Shown: positions 47,431 to 59,402 of the stretch, in pieces
How positions within the stretch are numbered: the first letter of the stretch is position 1
How the letters are laid out: each line of letters starts with the position of its first letter
NCBI RefSeq assembly: GCF_905475345.1
Contig: NC_066601.1
Location: 1,969,501-2,033,500, forward strand
From: Vespula vulgaris
Taxonomy: Eukaryota; Arthropoda; Insecta; Hymenoptera; Vespidae
Length of the DNA stretch: 64,000 nt
Direction: 5' to 3'
Translations under genes and position numbers: made by a program
Notes under the pieces: generated by a model
What the model was told of the DNA's origin: nothing
The model's database searches: none
What the model saw: the letters and a program-made list of their open reading frames with translations, nothing else

Positions 47431-47700
47431 GCAATGTCGGTGCTTTAGTTCGACGACCGCTCGATGAAACGCATCATCCTCTTATCAAAACATCGTCGAG
47501 TATTTTCACGCGTTCGAACAGTCTAGACTTTTATTAAACAAACACGTCGGGGAGGTTGCTTCGATGCTTACAACGAATTGCGCAGAAACCATTTTAACAG
47601 ACGGTTATGCCGAAGGCTTTCGCGAACGAAATCTCATTTCGAAGAAAAGCGCAAGGGCAATATTTTATACGGACTGTAATTTTCAAAACTCCAAAATAGC
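47431..47700. other. CpG-rich unique block
   Basis: About 270 bp of non-repetitive, CpG-rich sequence bounded by AT-rich DNA. No reading frame of note. Candidate regulatory element or untranslated exon. Confidence 0.4.
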
Positions 47701-48065
47701 TTGATTAAAAAAAAAAGAGGACAAGAAAACAAAGAGAAAAATTTATCAATTACATCATTGTCTTTCAATAAAAACAAATAATAATATTAATAACGCGGAG
47801 CATAATTTTATTCGTTCAATTGAAATAGTAATATCGATAATAGAGTCATTGTTAATAAATTAATTAATTAATTACTTTTATGATTTGTGATCGATCGTTA
47901 AAATAATTTTTAATGTGTAATAAATTTACTTATTATAGTAAATTAATTCTATTTTTTCTTATAATTAAAAAAGGAGTAAGCAATTAATAACGATGACTTC
48001 TTAAATTATTCGATTATTTTCTATTGAAATTTTCTATTGAAATAATAATCAATAGAATATAATCG

Positions 48066-48097
<32 letters not shown>

Positions 48098-48539
48098 GTT
48101 ATTATTATTATTATTAATTTATTACTTATTACGTAAATAATCAATTTATTTATAACAATGATTCCATTGTTCTGTCATTCATATTTTCTGTATGTTTAAT
48201 TTACGTATCTATAAATAAAGTTTATTTTAAAACGAACGATTCTTTCGACCGAATTTTGCAAGCTTTATTTTAAAACGTTAAAAAAGAATTTCTTTTAATA
48301 TCGTTAATTAGAAACATACTTCCACTTTTTATTCTTTGATTATACATATTTATCTATAAATGCACGCGCATTTGCAAACTCGTTTATTTCCAGAAAAAGA
48401 CCAAAACAAAAAAAAATCCAAAGATTCTTTCGTTCATAAAAATATCGATTAGCATAATCGTCGATTAAAATTTGCAAAACTTTCTTTATGAGTACACCTT
48501 TTTAAAAAATTTACTTTACACATAACGTTCCAATGAATT
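47701..48539. other. AT-rich gene-less stretch
   Basis: It includes the ATT array listed next and poly(A)-like runs. No gene seen. Confidence 0.65.
48067..48116. repeat. (ATT)n trinucleotide microsatellite
   Basis: About 16 ATT units with one GTT interruption. Confidence 0.96.
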
Positions 48540-48990
48540 TTCTTGACGATCTCGAAAATGAGTTCTAACGACGAATTATTTTTTCTTTCTTTTTTCTTTT
48601 TTCTTCTTCTTTTTTATTTGTTTTCCTACTAATTAATCAAGAAGAAAAAGAAGAAAAATTTCTAAAAATTATACAACGAGGAAGATCGATCAGTCGAATC
48701 AGTCAAGTCAGTGTTAAGAAATATTGTACAACTTATCACGTTAACGTTCGAGGTTATAAGGTAGGAATAATAATCGATAAGGAAGAAGATGAAGAAGGTA
48801 AGCATTCGACTTCCACGGAAGGCACGCGAAGGTTCCTCGTGACTTGGGAATAAAATTGGTCGATTCGTTCCTAAGAGAAGTCTTTTACTATCTCGATAAG
48901 GCAACTGTGAGCTCGCCGATAAATTATTACTAACTTCTCTTATATACTTCGCCGCTGTGTTACGCAACGAAAGTCGTTACTTCTAACGCT
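48540..48990. other. Unique block open on both strands, with a donor-like site
   Basis: A pyrimidine tract (48578-48625) precedes about 330 bp of complex sequence. On the plus strand a frame is open from about 48600 to 48850 and contains GAAGAAG|GTAAGC at 48797/48798, a good splice-donor match. On the minus strand a 101-codon frame starts at 48967, just behind a TATATAAG box near 48940-48947. Neither peptide resembles a family I know, so this is unresolved. Confidence 0.25.
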
Positions 48991-49912
48991 TCTAACGGCA
49001 CACCGAGTTTCTTCCTTTTTCTTCTGTTTCTTTTTTCTTTCTTTCTTCTTCTTCGTCTTCTCCATTATTTTCTCCTTCTTCTTTCTTCCTTCCTTTTCTT
49101 TCTGTTTTCTTTTTTTCGTTTTCTTTTTTCTTTTTTTTTTTTATTATTTTTTATTAATGTCAGTTTCGTCCATCTCTTCGAGTTCTTTCGATTACATTTC
49201 AAATGCTCATGTCAATATATCGGAAATAATCGTTACACGTATTAACGCATATTCCATAACAATATACATTATTACCAGCGCCAATCGAATTCACGTTTAA
49301 AATACATTTATTATACGATATTGCGAATTTGTAACATCGAGAAATTGCAAATAAATGACATATTCGTACGGATTTTAATCGGCATATTAAATTTAATATT
49401 TCCTTCTAACTTAACGATCATCGAACCAGAATGACTGGCTCAATAATGCAACGTTAATAACTTATAAAATAGAATGAAATGGAATAAAACGATAGCATTT
49501 TATGGTGTTTTTTTTCGTTTTTTTTTTTTTTTAATTTTAACTAAGAACGGACAAAATAATAAACGAACAAGTTTGTATCAATTAATCGATTTATTGTATT
49601 TTTCCTACTCTAACATTTTCTTTCAGGTGATTCAACGAAATTATCGAACGGAAAAGAAATTATTTCAATAACGCAACGTCGTTTCACTTTTTTCCCTTTT
49701 TATTTATTTTCTTCATTTTAAATAAATAAACGAAGAAATTAAAGTTCCCTTTTAATACTCGACAAAATCATTTCAACGAAAACGAATATATCAATAAAGT
49801 TACGCATTGATAAATACATTTTTCACTTTTCTACTATTTTTATTTACATTATTTAAATACTCATAGAAAACATTTCTCGTTTCTCTCCTAACTGATATAA
49901 ACGATCTCGTTC

Positions 49913-49913
<1 letters not shown>
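48991..49913. other. Pyrimidine-rich then AT-rich stretch
   Basis: A 140-bp C/T-rich tract (about 49005-49145) followed by AT-rich sequence. No gene seen. Confidence 0.65.

Positions 49914-49954
<41 letters not shown>
49914..49954. repeat. (TA)n microsatellite
   Basis: A pure dinucleotide run of about 41 bp. Confidence 0.97.
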
Positions 49955-49958
<4 letters not shown>

Positions 49959-50135
49959 CTATGTACTTTTGTACGTATAAAAATAAAAGAAAGAAAAAAA
50001 GAAAAAGAATACAAAAGTAAACGTCGCGTTTTTAGATCCGAGATGATTCCACGTTGCCAATAAATGTGACGACATACCAATTTTACGTTCGTTTCGATCT
50101 AAATTTATATATCACGTTTTACTTCGTTTATCTAT

Positions 50136-50141
<6 letters not shown>

Positions 50142-50190
<49 letters not shown>

Positions 50191-50223
50191 TCTCTCTTTC
50201 TCTCTCACGCGCGAGCGCGCGTG
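50142..50223. repeat. (CT)n tract abutting a GC palindrome
   Basis: (CT)n at 50142-50183 and CT-rich sequence to 50205 run into CACGCGCG-AG-CGCGCGTG (50206-50223), a perfect inverted repeat of alternating purine-pyrimidine character. Confidence 0.93.
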
Positions 50224-50381
50224 CTCGAATAGATATCTCATTGCAGCGTATTAGTATTAAAAATAAAGCTAACGTACCGATAGTTCCAACTACACATGCT
50301 ATATTTAACTTTCTCACTATTATGTATGCGGGTTACATCACAGGCTGATTAAAATAGCGATCCCGCGAGTACTTGTGTCTT

Positions 50382-50399
50382 TACGTCCTCTCTCTCCTC

Positions 50400-50438
<39 letters not shown>

Positions 50439-50600
50439 TTCCTCAATCTCTCACTCACTCACTCACTCACTCTCTCACTCTCTCTCTTTCTTTCTTTCTC
50501 TCTGTCTTACTTTGTTTCTTTCTCTCTTTAGCCCCCCTCTCCCTCTTTTTCACTGTCCCTCTCTTTCTCTCACTTTCTCTCTCTGTCTTTCTCTAATGAG
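50382..50600. repeat. CT-rich compound microsatellite with CTCA units
   Basis: Long CT-rich sequence with a CTCA/ACTC tetranucleotide array at about 50448-50476. The frame across it is a Ser/Leu repeat. Confidence 0.93.
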
Positions 50601-51340
50601 CGATTTCGAGCGCTAACCACAGCTGCATCGTAAATGCGATAATGTTATCAATTCGCGAACAACGTCTGCAAATATGTTGCTGGAAATGCTTTTTAACTGG
50701 CACTCTCTAACAATCATATATGTACGTTATATGTATTGACTCATCTATCTCGTTGTTTCCTTTTTTTTACCGTTACTTACTTTTCACATTTCCTTGAAAA
50801 TAAAATGATAAGAATATATTATATAAATATATATATTATTAGTATATATTCATATAACAAATAGTTAATGTGTTATAATATATATTCAATCAATGATACG
50901 TATTTATATATGAGAAATATGATATAAACGATAATGTAATTATTTGAAAAAAAGCAAGAAAAACTATGTGCCAGTTTATACTTTTTTGAAAATAGATTAA
51001 TTGAAAATTAATTGTACCTATATTACACTTTTTGTTCCTAGTAAAACTTATGCGAATAGGTAAAACGTATTTCAATAGCCATTAATTAGATTATACGTAG
51101 CATATAAAATATAGTATTTAAAATGCGTAAATAAGAATAAATAAAAATAAATAAAACAATTAATAAGAAAGCGTAAATAAGAATAAGTAAAACAATTAAT
51201 AAGAATAAGTAAGAATAAATAAGAATAATAAAGGAATTAATATTTATCAATGCGCTTCAGTAAGAAATAATCATAAAAATTTATTCAATCAACAATATTC
51301 ATCCTTCGAAACCTGATGAGCAATGTAAAATTTAACCATC
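50601..51340. other. AT-rich gene-less stretch
   Basis: It contains AATAAGAATAA-type repeats at about 51126-51232 (degenerate 10-30-bp units) and short (TA)n runs. No gene seen. Confidence 0.65.
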
Positions 51341-52560
51341 TTAAAGTTTAGTTAGAACTAGATGAAAAAAATGTTGGAAACGTATTGAAATATGCAGCCA
51401 TTTGCCCGGTAATACTTGGATCGAATTAGATTTCGATATATCGCCAAGTAATACCGACCCAGGTCTCACCACATGGAGGTTGCTGCATCTAGAGACCCAC
51501 GAGTTAACGGCGACTATCTACTCTAAAAAAATTCTCATTCCCGATTATATAATCGAAATTTCGAGCAATAAAACGAAGTCCACGATATAACTTTTAATCG
51601 CGAACACTCACACGAGAGTTAGAATAACACTGATGACTGTACTTTAAAATCCACGTTCCCTAGGTGACATGTGCTAATCGAAAATTCTGGCTCCCAACGC
51701 TATCTGGAGGAAATTCATTTCGCTTACGAATAACAAAACCGTCGCAACATCATCAATTATATTGTTCTCATACATACATTTTCTAATACGACCGATCTTC
51801 TATTCGAAATTTCAAAAAATCAAACAAAGTCCATCATCGTAGAACCCGTCCACTGTATATATCGTATATAAAAATCGATGATGGACAATTTATTCGTGGC
51901 CACTAAATATTCCTCTACTAATTAATTCCAATCGATCTCACTCGTGTCGATTCAGATCTTTCGTCCTTGAAATGATCGACTGACAAAGAGACTTAAAAAT
52001 TTACTTACTATTTAAGAAGTTCTGCGATGGCTCCAAAACACTCGTCCTCGATTTAGTTAGAAATTAAGGATGAATGATTCGTTGTTAGTTGAAAATGAGG
52101 TATAGGTCGACATCGCTATAAGTTGAGATCCTCTTCAATGATGCACTGACTCTAATACGCGCTAGTTATTTATTAACGTACGGTCACTGACTCTACCTCG
52201 CGAAACTCTATTGTCTTTTATAAATACAGTCTCTACTGCGACTGTTAAAAAAGCAATAAACTTTGCGAACAAACACTGACACTAACCACTGCATTGCACG
52301 CAGTCGATGCAAATTCACTTGTTATTTAAATCGCGAAAACGCGAACGAACAAACACTGCTTCTACTTCGCGATCTTTCAGTTTTTATTATATTTTAACGA
52401 TACAAACACTCGATTATTTCATGGCTACTCCCTTGATCATAATGAAGTTTTGAAAGAGAAGAATAGAAATTAAATTATTAGTATTATTTTTATGATAAGA
52501 TACTTTATAAATTATCGAAGAAATGTGTGATATAAAATTATACTTACTTTAAATCTTCGT
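51341..52560. mobile_element. Probable decayed mobile element, possibly LTR-derived
   Basis: Unlike its surroundings, this stretch is nearly free of microsatellites, GC-raised and internally repetitive. A CACTGAC(T/A)CTA phrase recurs near 52146, 52187 and 52277, and a CT(A)C(C/T)TCGCGA phrase near 52194 and 52360. TATAAATA (52219-52226) is followed 29 bp later by AATAAA (52255-52260), the close TATA/poly(A) spacing seen in insect LTRs. A 62-codon plus-strand frame at 51402 is unrecognised. No protein domain and no clear LTR boundaries (TG...CA) were found. Confidence 0.3.
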
Positions 52561-52584
52561 TGGTGGTTGGAACAAGGACGTCTT

Positions 52585-53180
52585 GAGAGAACTTCGATGT
52601 TTACTCGTCGGAGTACAAAGGAAAACTGATCCTGTTATCGTCAAAGTCAATCAAAGATTTGTTTTTGTTGATGTTACACGTAAGCAACGACCCTGAGATC
52701 AAAATTGTTAACTATTGAAATTTTTAATTAAAATTATTTCGTGTTTCTCACGCTCTTTACGATCTTTTTAATGTTTAAGCGAATGTATAATCGTTCAAAT
52801 ATTAGTTTATTCTACTCCGTATACATTACAGAGAGTTTAATTAATTACAAAATCAGCGAAATTACAAATTAATTTAACTTAGCCGTCCGGAAAGAGAGAG
52901 CTTCGATGTTATGTTATATAACTCGTCGGAATGTAAAAGTAAACTGATTTTCTAACTATCGAAGTCAAACAAAGGTTTCTTTTTATTGATATTAAGAGGA
53001 ATCGACGACTCCCAGTACAAAATTTAACGATATTGTAATATTTAAATTAAAATTATTTCATATTTTAACACGTGTTATCAGCTACTGTAATTTTTAAGGG
53101 AATGTACTATTCTTTATATGTTAATTTATTTTATTACGTGCAAATTGCACTAAAAACGCATTAAAAATAATTATAAAATT
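52585..53180. repeat. Two diverged tandem copies of a ~300-bp unit
   Basis: Both copies show in order: GAGA(G/A)...CTTCGATGTT, ACTCGTCGGA, AAACTGAT, TC(A/G)AAGTCAA, AAAG(G/A)TTT, TTGAT(G/A)TTA, then ATTAAAATTATTTC. The first covers about 52585-52880 and the second about 52893-53180. Non-coding, and it adjoins the element-like region upstream. Confidence 0.75.
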
Positions 53181-54306
53181 ATTCCAAAAATTAAATATTA
53201 TTCCTAAGGCTCATTAGGATAAACGATTTAACACGTATTTGCTTTGATAACATAAGCAGCCATGAAAATTCTTTTTCCAATTGATCGTATCTACATAAAC
53301 ACAATTTCTTGTTTTGTTTATTACGCCCTAGTCATCATTTTATCTATAATGAGGATCGACATTGAAATTACTTCAATAACTTGTATGTTCGAATCTATAT
53401 CATCAATGTTATTCATTGTCAATGTTGATTGATCAATGTTATTATCAATGTTATTCATTGAATACAAATTGATCTTCAGGCTTTTTCCAATAATAAATAA
53501 ATTTTTGTAATATGTGCGATAAAATCGATAACATAATTAAGTCGAAGCTAATGTAATGCTGGTACAATAGTAAGTACATGCATTATAGTATTACTAATTT
53601 CTGGCCAACAGAAAATCTTCCTAATTGTTTTTCTTATTATATTTTATTCCATATATAATGGCACACATTAAAAAGTCTTTAACTTTTCTAACGAGTAAGA
53701 TAAAAGTATCTATTTATTACATTTTTATCATAATTACTTTATTCGTTAATGAAACCTAATTTGTATATTATATGCTTCACATATATATAAGATATTATTA
53801 TATATACGTACTAAATTACATTTACAATTAAATGTAAAGTAACAAAATACATATATATACGCACAAAGACACATACACAAATATATATGTAAAGAAAGAC
53901 AGAGAAAAAAATATTATTAAAGTAATATTATATAAATAAATTAAAAAAAAAAAAACGATTGACTGTCTCAACATCGTCGATTAATTTATTCCGTGAATTT
54001 TAATCTGTATTATTATTCAAAATAATTATCGACGATATCATTGCGAATAGACGAAGCAAAAAACAAAAGGAATTGATTCGAAAAATCGCACAATAAGGAT
54101 TGTTATAAAATTGCGAGAATTTCGCAAACATTTTCGCATACGTTTTTGAAAAATTATGTTCTTTCGTGTTGCCAATATCTTTCGAATGACATGCGGAGAA
54201 TGCTCTCGAAAACAGATGTCAAGTGGTCTCATCGAGTGTTAACTTCCGTCCGTCCAATTTCTTTTTTTCTTTTTTCCGGACATATAACATATGTATACGT
54301 CAATCC

Positions 54307-54318
<12 letters not shown>
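53181..54318. other. AT-rich stretch with a 17-bp minisatellite
   Basis: Besides the minisatellite at 53400-53463, it shows AT-rich sequence and a complex patch at about 54120-54290. No gene seen. Confidence 0.55.
53400..53463. repeat. ATCAATGTTATTCATTG minisatellite
   Basis: About four imperfect copies of a 12-17-bp phrase (ATCAATGTTATTCATTGTCA and variants). Confidence 0.8.

Positions 54319-54368
<50 letters not shown>
54319..54368. repeat. (TA)n microsatellite
   Basis: A pure dinucleotide run of about 50 bp after CATA units. Confidence 0.97.
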
Positions 54369-54371
<3 letters not shown>

Positions 54372-55273
54372 TGGTTAACAAAAATAAAAAGAAATCGAAA
54401 GAGAAACAATTTTTAATATTTTTTCTGTTTTTTTTTTTCGTATGCATATATGTGTATGTATCGATGTATTTTCCTATACACGTACAGACTTATACACGTT
54501 TGCATTATCAATATACCAATAAATTCGATTAAAAATTTTTACGTTGCTCGACAATAACGTGCTATGCTTTTATCAATTTTATACACGTTCGTATGTGTGT
54601 ATACGCGTAACTTACATATATACGTGACTATGTCGTGTACGAACTTTATTTGTTTTTCAAGTGAGTCGTCACACCAGCAGCTATCCAATGAATATCGCTG
54701 ATGTAACAAGCTAAATTCGTAGACCTGACCTGTGGCAACGATATGTGATGAACGGAGGACACCCGGTAGATATATTTTGTTAAGGTTATATATATGTATA
54801 TAATCTTTTTCAATTTCTTCAAGTTCTTTTTATAGACGTTCTGAAAGCACGCTTTCTTATTTGTGGAAGCTTCAACGTTTACGCATATTTTCGTAATTCC
54901 GTCATTTTTCTATTTCTTTCTTTCTCTTTTCTTCTTTTTTTATTTAATTTAATTTGATTCTTTTTTCTTTCTTTTTTTTTTTTTACAAAAACGGAACATC
55001 CATTATCCTATTTTTTACTGGCCTGGAGATCATCGATAAACGACGGCACTATACTTTGTAGACTTTACTAAAAACCTTTTTTAAATTTGTTTTTCTTTTT
55101 TCTTTTTTGCTATTTATAAGTCTAAAAGGATAACTTTTTTTGCGAGTAAAGTCTAATATATCGAAAAAAAAGAAAAAGAAAGAACTTATGAAGGTGAATT
55201 CTACTGTATTTTTATGTAAAAAAAAAGGAGATAAAGAAAAAGAAAAAAGAACAAAATTTCTCAAAGGTACAAG

Positions 55274-55277
<4 letters not shown>
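54369..55277. other. Gene-less stretch
   Basis: Moderately complex sequence at about 54440-54900, including a CpG-bearing patch at 54660-54775, then pyrimidine- and A-rich tracts. The minus-strand 106-codon frame at 55049-55369 is low-complexity. Confidence 0.55.

Positions 55278-55322
<45 letters not shown>
55278..55322. repeat. (TA)n microsatellite
   Basis: A pure dinucleotide run of about 45 bp. Confidence 0.97.
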
Positions 55323-55323
<1 letters not shown>

Positions 55324-55429
55324 TCGTGGGATCAATATGTAGATTCATGTGATGAATACATAAGTCCATGAGATGAATTTATACAGATTCGTGTAATCAA
55401 TATGTAGATTCATTTGATCAATATATAGA
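55323..55429. repeat. 21-bp minisatellite, five copies
   Basis: Five tandem units close to GATTCATGTGATCAATATGTA with substitutions, directly after the (TA)n run. Confidence 0.85.
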
Positions 55430-56018
55430 CGGAAAAAATATACAAAATTCGAAGCAAATATTTATAAGAAAATTGAAAATAATTATTAACATAATATAAT
55501 TAATACAAAAATTAATATCTTCTATTATCACATTAAATATAAATATTTCTTTAGATCCGACGAAAAAAAAATTGCTCTGTCAAAGTTTAAATAGAACGAT
55601 TTAAACCTCATAAATCATTTCATACTCACGTGCAAGGTTTCATATTTTCGACCAAAAAAAAAAAGAAAAAAATGAAAGAAGGAGAGAAAGAAAAAATTAG
55701 ACCATCGATGATTTTTACAATGAGTACACGTCCCAATTAAATGATCAATGACAAGAGATATACACATGCATGGGAGTGCGTATGCATACACGCATATAGA
55801 TATCTAATATATATATATATACTCGGTAAACGATAATTCTAAGAGACACGACAATTAGACGCAGCAAAACGTCTTTAATCTGTTCGAATTGGAATGTTTT
55901 GTATGCATCGTTAAAGGTATTCGTTGCAAAGGTCATCTTCGTTGATAGATTCTCGTCTGATGCATTCGTTATACTCGCACTCTCTTTCTCTCTTTCTTTC
56001 TCTGTCTCTTCCTCTTCT

Positions 56019-56055
<37 letters not shown>

Positions 56056-58102
56056 CCGTCTCTCTGTCTCTCTTTCTCTTTCTCTTTCTCTTTCTCTTTC
56101 TCTTTCTCTTTCGTCGTAGACATCATCAACAATATTCTAAACTCGTAATCACGACCTAACGCAATATACGCCGACAACTACGACAACAAAGATATTTTCA
56201 TTCTTTTTACTTATCTACACGTATTTACATACATACGCGTGTCTGTGTTAAGTATCTACGTAATACATTTTTGTTTATCTCTTAATAATCGTCGCCGAGC
56301 CATGCGAAAAAGAAAAAGCAAAAGAAAAAAAAAGCAAAATAAGCATGTCAGTGATACGGAAGATGAAGTTATCGCGTAACAAATATTATCGCGAGAACTA
56401 ACACATTTCGTATTGCGACGCATGAATATTACATATGTATGTATTATTGTGCTTATTTTGGAAAGCTTGAAAAATCTTTCGAACAGTTCGTATCACATTC
56501 GAAATTTTGTAAATATTGTGAGATTGTTGAAAAAAAAAATGAAATAAAATAAAAAGGAAAAAATAATGATGGGTTTTAATTATCTCACACGATTCGTTTA
56601 ACTTTACACTCTCTCTTTTTCTCTTTGTCTGTTTCTTTCTTTTAATTCCTATTTTTCTAATTCTATTTCTCGTAAGTCTAAGTTAAAAGTAATCGAAAAT
56701 AGAATGATTGTAGCAAACATGTTATTAATACTTTTCCTACCTCTGATAATAAAAATATATGAAAATTCAAGCTCGCTTTTACGAAAGCTAAAACGCTGTT
56801 TATATCGTTATACGGAATTCTTCATAAACAGATGTTCCATCCACTTGTGCAAAAAGATTTGTAAAATAACTATATATTATAACGATTAGAGCGATAAGAA
56901 TGAATATACATAAATGTTATATTTTAGATAACATATTATTTTCTTTTTGCGTTGATCGATAAATGTAAAAAAAAAGGGAAAGAAGAAAAAAATTAATTCG
57001 ATTTGAAATTGAATAAATATTTTTAATCGAATAAATATTTTTAATTGAATAAATATTTTAACGACAAGCCGTACGTATAATATCGAGTTTATCGAAAAAT
57101 TTATGCTTCACTCGAACAACGTTTCAATAAAACTTTATTATACTCGTTTAAGAATCACTCGTTTAATAAAAACTTTTCTTTTTTTTTTTTATTTAACTTT
57201 TAACAATTATCCCTACGATTAAGACCACAATTCCTTTATCTTACTTTAAACAAAAAAGAAAATAATAATTTTTCCACGAAATCCTTGAATGTAATCGTTG
57301 TAAGAAAAATTATTACGTAAACAAATAAGAATCCTTTAATCGAAACGAAATAAAACGTTTCGATGGATTTACTCTCGCATATATAAAATAATAAATTCGT
57401 ATGGATTTCAATCGAATCTATAGAATTTCTATAGAACGTGCTAAATATCGAAAGGATTTCAAGCAATCTGCAACTTGACCGTACGTTCACCGATTTAGGC
57501 CGTTTCATTTACTAGTTTAACTAAACCGTTTGACGTAACCAATGCACCGTGGTATAAAGCTCGGCTTTACTTTACAAACCGGATCGAGAGATGGGAGTAT
57601 TCGTGGTGGCCATAGTATAGTATAGTTGTGTAACATGATCTCGATCGTAGAGTAACGGAGGATCGTGTATCGGTGGTAGAGGATGCCTGGCATTGGCACC
57701 GATCGCAGACTACGAAAAAGTAGGTTTCTGGAGCGACAGCTGCACCAATGATAGTCGGGAACGATAATAACAACAATGACAACGATAACGTTCGAATATA
57801 CTCCTGGAAATATTTTTCACGTTGACTAAGGTCATCGCTCACGGCGACGATTTTATTATTAACGTAAATAAATAACAAGGAGTTTCTATTTTTCCTTTTT
57901 GTATCAACGCATTGATATATTATTAATTCGTATGATAATTATTAACGATATACGCAGTACTTCGTTATATGTAAACGACGGATTTTAAAGTATCTTCGTT
58001 TACGATTATCTAAATCATATATCGTTAGAGCGAGATTAACTAAAAGCAGTTGTTGTTAGTTTATTATACATTTTGTAAAATTTAATAAATTAAAAATATA
58101 CG

Positions 58103-58106
<4 letters not shown>
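55430..58106. other. Mostly AT-rich stretch with a few islands
   Basis: CT-rich tract at about 55980-56112; AATAAATATTTTTAA-type 18-bp repeat, three copies, at 57008-57060; GC-raised unique block at about 57480-57800 with a GGTATAAAGC TATA-like box near 57551. Frames of 85-105 codons over the CT tract are repeat artefacts; those at 57236-57878 on the minus strand have no domain that I recognise. Confidence 0.5.

Positions 58107-58168
<62 letters not shown>
58107..58168. repeat. (CT)n microsatellite
   Basis: About 31 uninterrupted CT units, the longest pure CT run in the window. Confidence 0.98.
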
Positions 58169-58170
<2 letters not shown>

Positions 58171-59344
58171 TCTCTTCCTTAATATATTTTGTTCTTAATT
58201 ATTATTAAATAGTAACAAAAACTTACAATTAAATTTCTTCGTTCTCTTATTGTTTTCTATGATAAAATACAATAGATTACAATATCATCGATGATACAAT
58301 ATCATCAATTACTATATTTCTGATTACAGTCTTTTATGAAGACTTATAATAAAATATTCGAAAGAGAACCTCCTTCTAGTTTAAAAGAAACCGTGTGAAA
58401 ATATATCATAGGCTCGTTAGAAGATATAGCAAACGAGAAATTAATCGATCTATTATTAACCTACGCGATTTATCCGTTTACGTAAAGAAAATGTATTCGC
58501 ATTCAAGATTTCTTTTTCTTTCTCTCTCTTTCTTTCTCTCTATCTATCTATCGATCTATCTCTATCTATCTCTTTCTATTACATCTCAAACGGGTCGTGC
58601 GTAATTGGCATTAGAGGTACGCCAATAATTACACGTACGAAGATAAATAGTGTTAGTTATATAACGATTGGATCGAATTGACCCATACTTTACTAGTTGA
58701 GACTTAATTGTTTTATGCAAGATGCGTAGACAATAAATAAATTGTTTTCTCAAACGACAGTATATCGACAATACCAATTATACAATACAAGTTTTATATT
58801 TCCTATTCAATCCAATTTGCAAATGATATTTTTACTTTTACTGTAATTAACTATTCTCTTAAATTATAATAATAAAATATATAATCTAATATAAATTTGT
58901 TCTTAAAAAATTCCTAATTTTATAATTATATTGGCTTACCTTTTAGATCACGTCTTACCAGCTACGCGTCTTTTCGTGAACTGACCTGTTTCGACATATT
59001 CACGTTTGCCTGTCCTTTTGTCCTTTCTTTCTAATAACGAAACAGAAGTCTTATTTACGTCCTTGCGAAAATACATACACACACACATACATACATACAA
59101 TTCATTCTCAAAACAAAGCTTCGACAAATTCGCGATCAGACTGTTGCGCGATGACGCAACAAAAACGATGTATATAAACATACATACACATACATACACA
59201 CATGTAATTTGCTCATACTTTGTACCAAAGCGTCTAAGAAAATTCTCGATATATACATATATATATATACACACACACACACACATACACACATATATAT
59301 ATACATATATTTTATTTTTATTTTCCCTATCCTATATATATTAC

Positions 59345-59346
<2 letters not shown>
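58169..59346. other. Gene-less stretch with CATA/CA repeats
   Basis: TCTA units at about 58540-58572, AT-rich sequence, CATA and (CA)n runs at about 59075-59100 and 59270-59290. A minus-strand segment at 58964-59065 is Lys/Arg-rich and ends at a GTAAGA donor-like site, but no acceptor or partner exon could be defended. Confidence 0.5.

Positions 59347-59390
<44 letters not shown>
59347..59390. repeat. (TA)n microsatellite
   Basis: A pure dinucleotide run of about 44 bp, abutting the transposon relic. Confidence 0.97.

Positions 59391-59402
<12 letters not shown>

Noticed and set aside
58964..59065. Lys/Arg-rich minus-strand segment ending at a GTAAGA donor-like site
   Set aside because: The only acceptor candidate is weak, no partner exon was found, and the peptide resembles no family.
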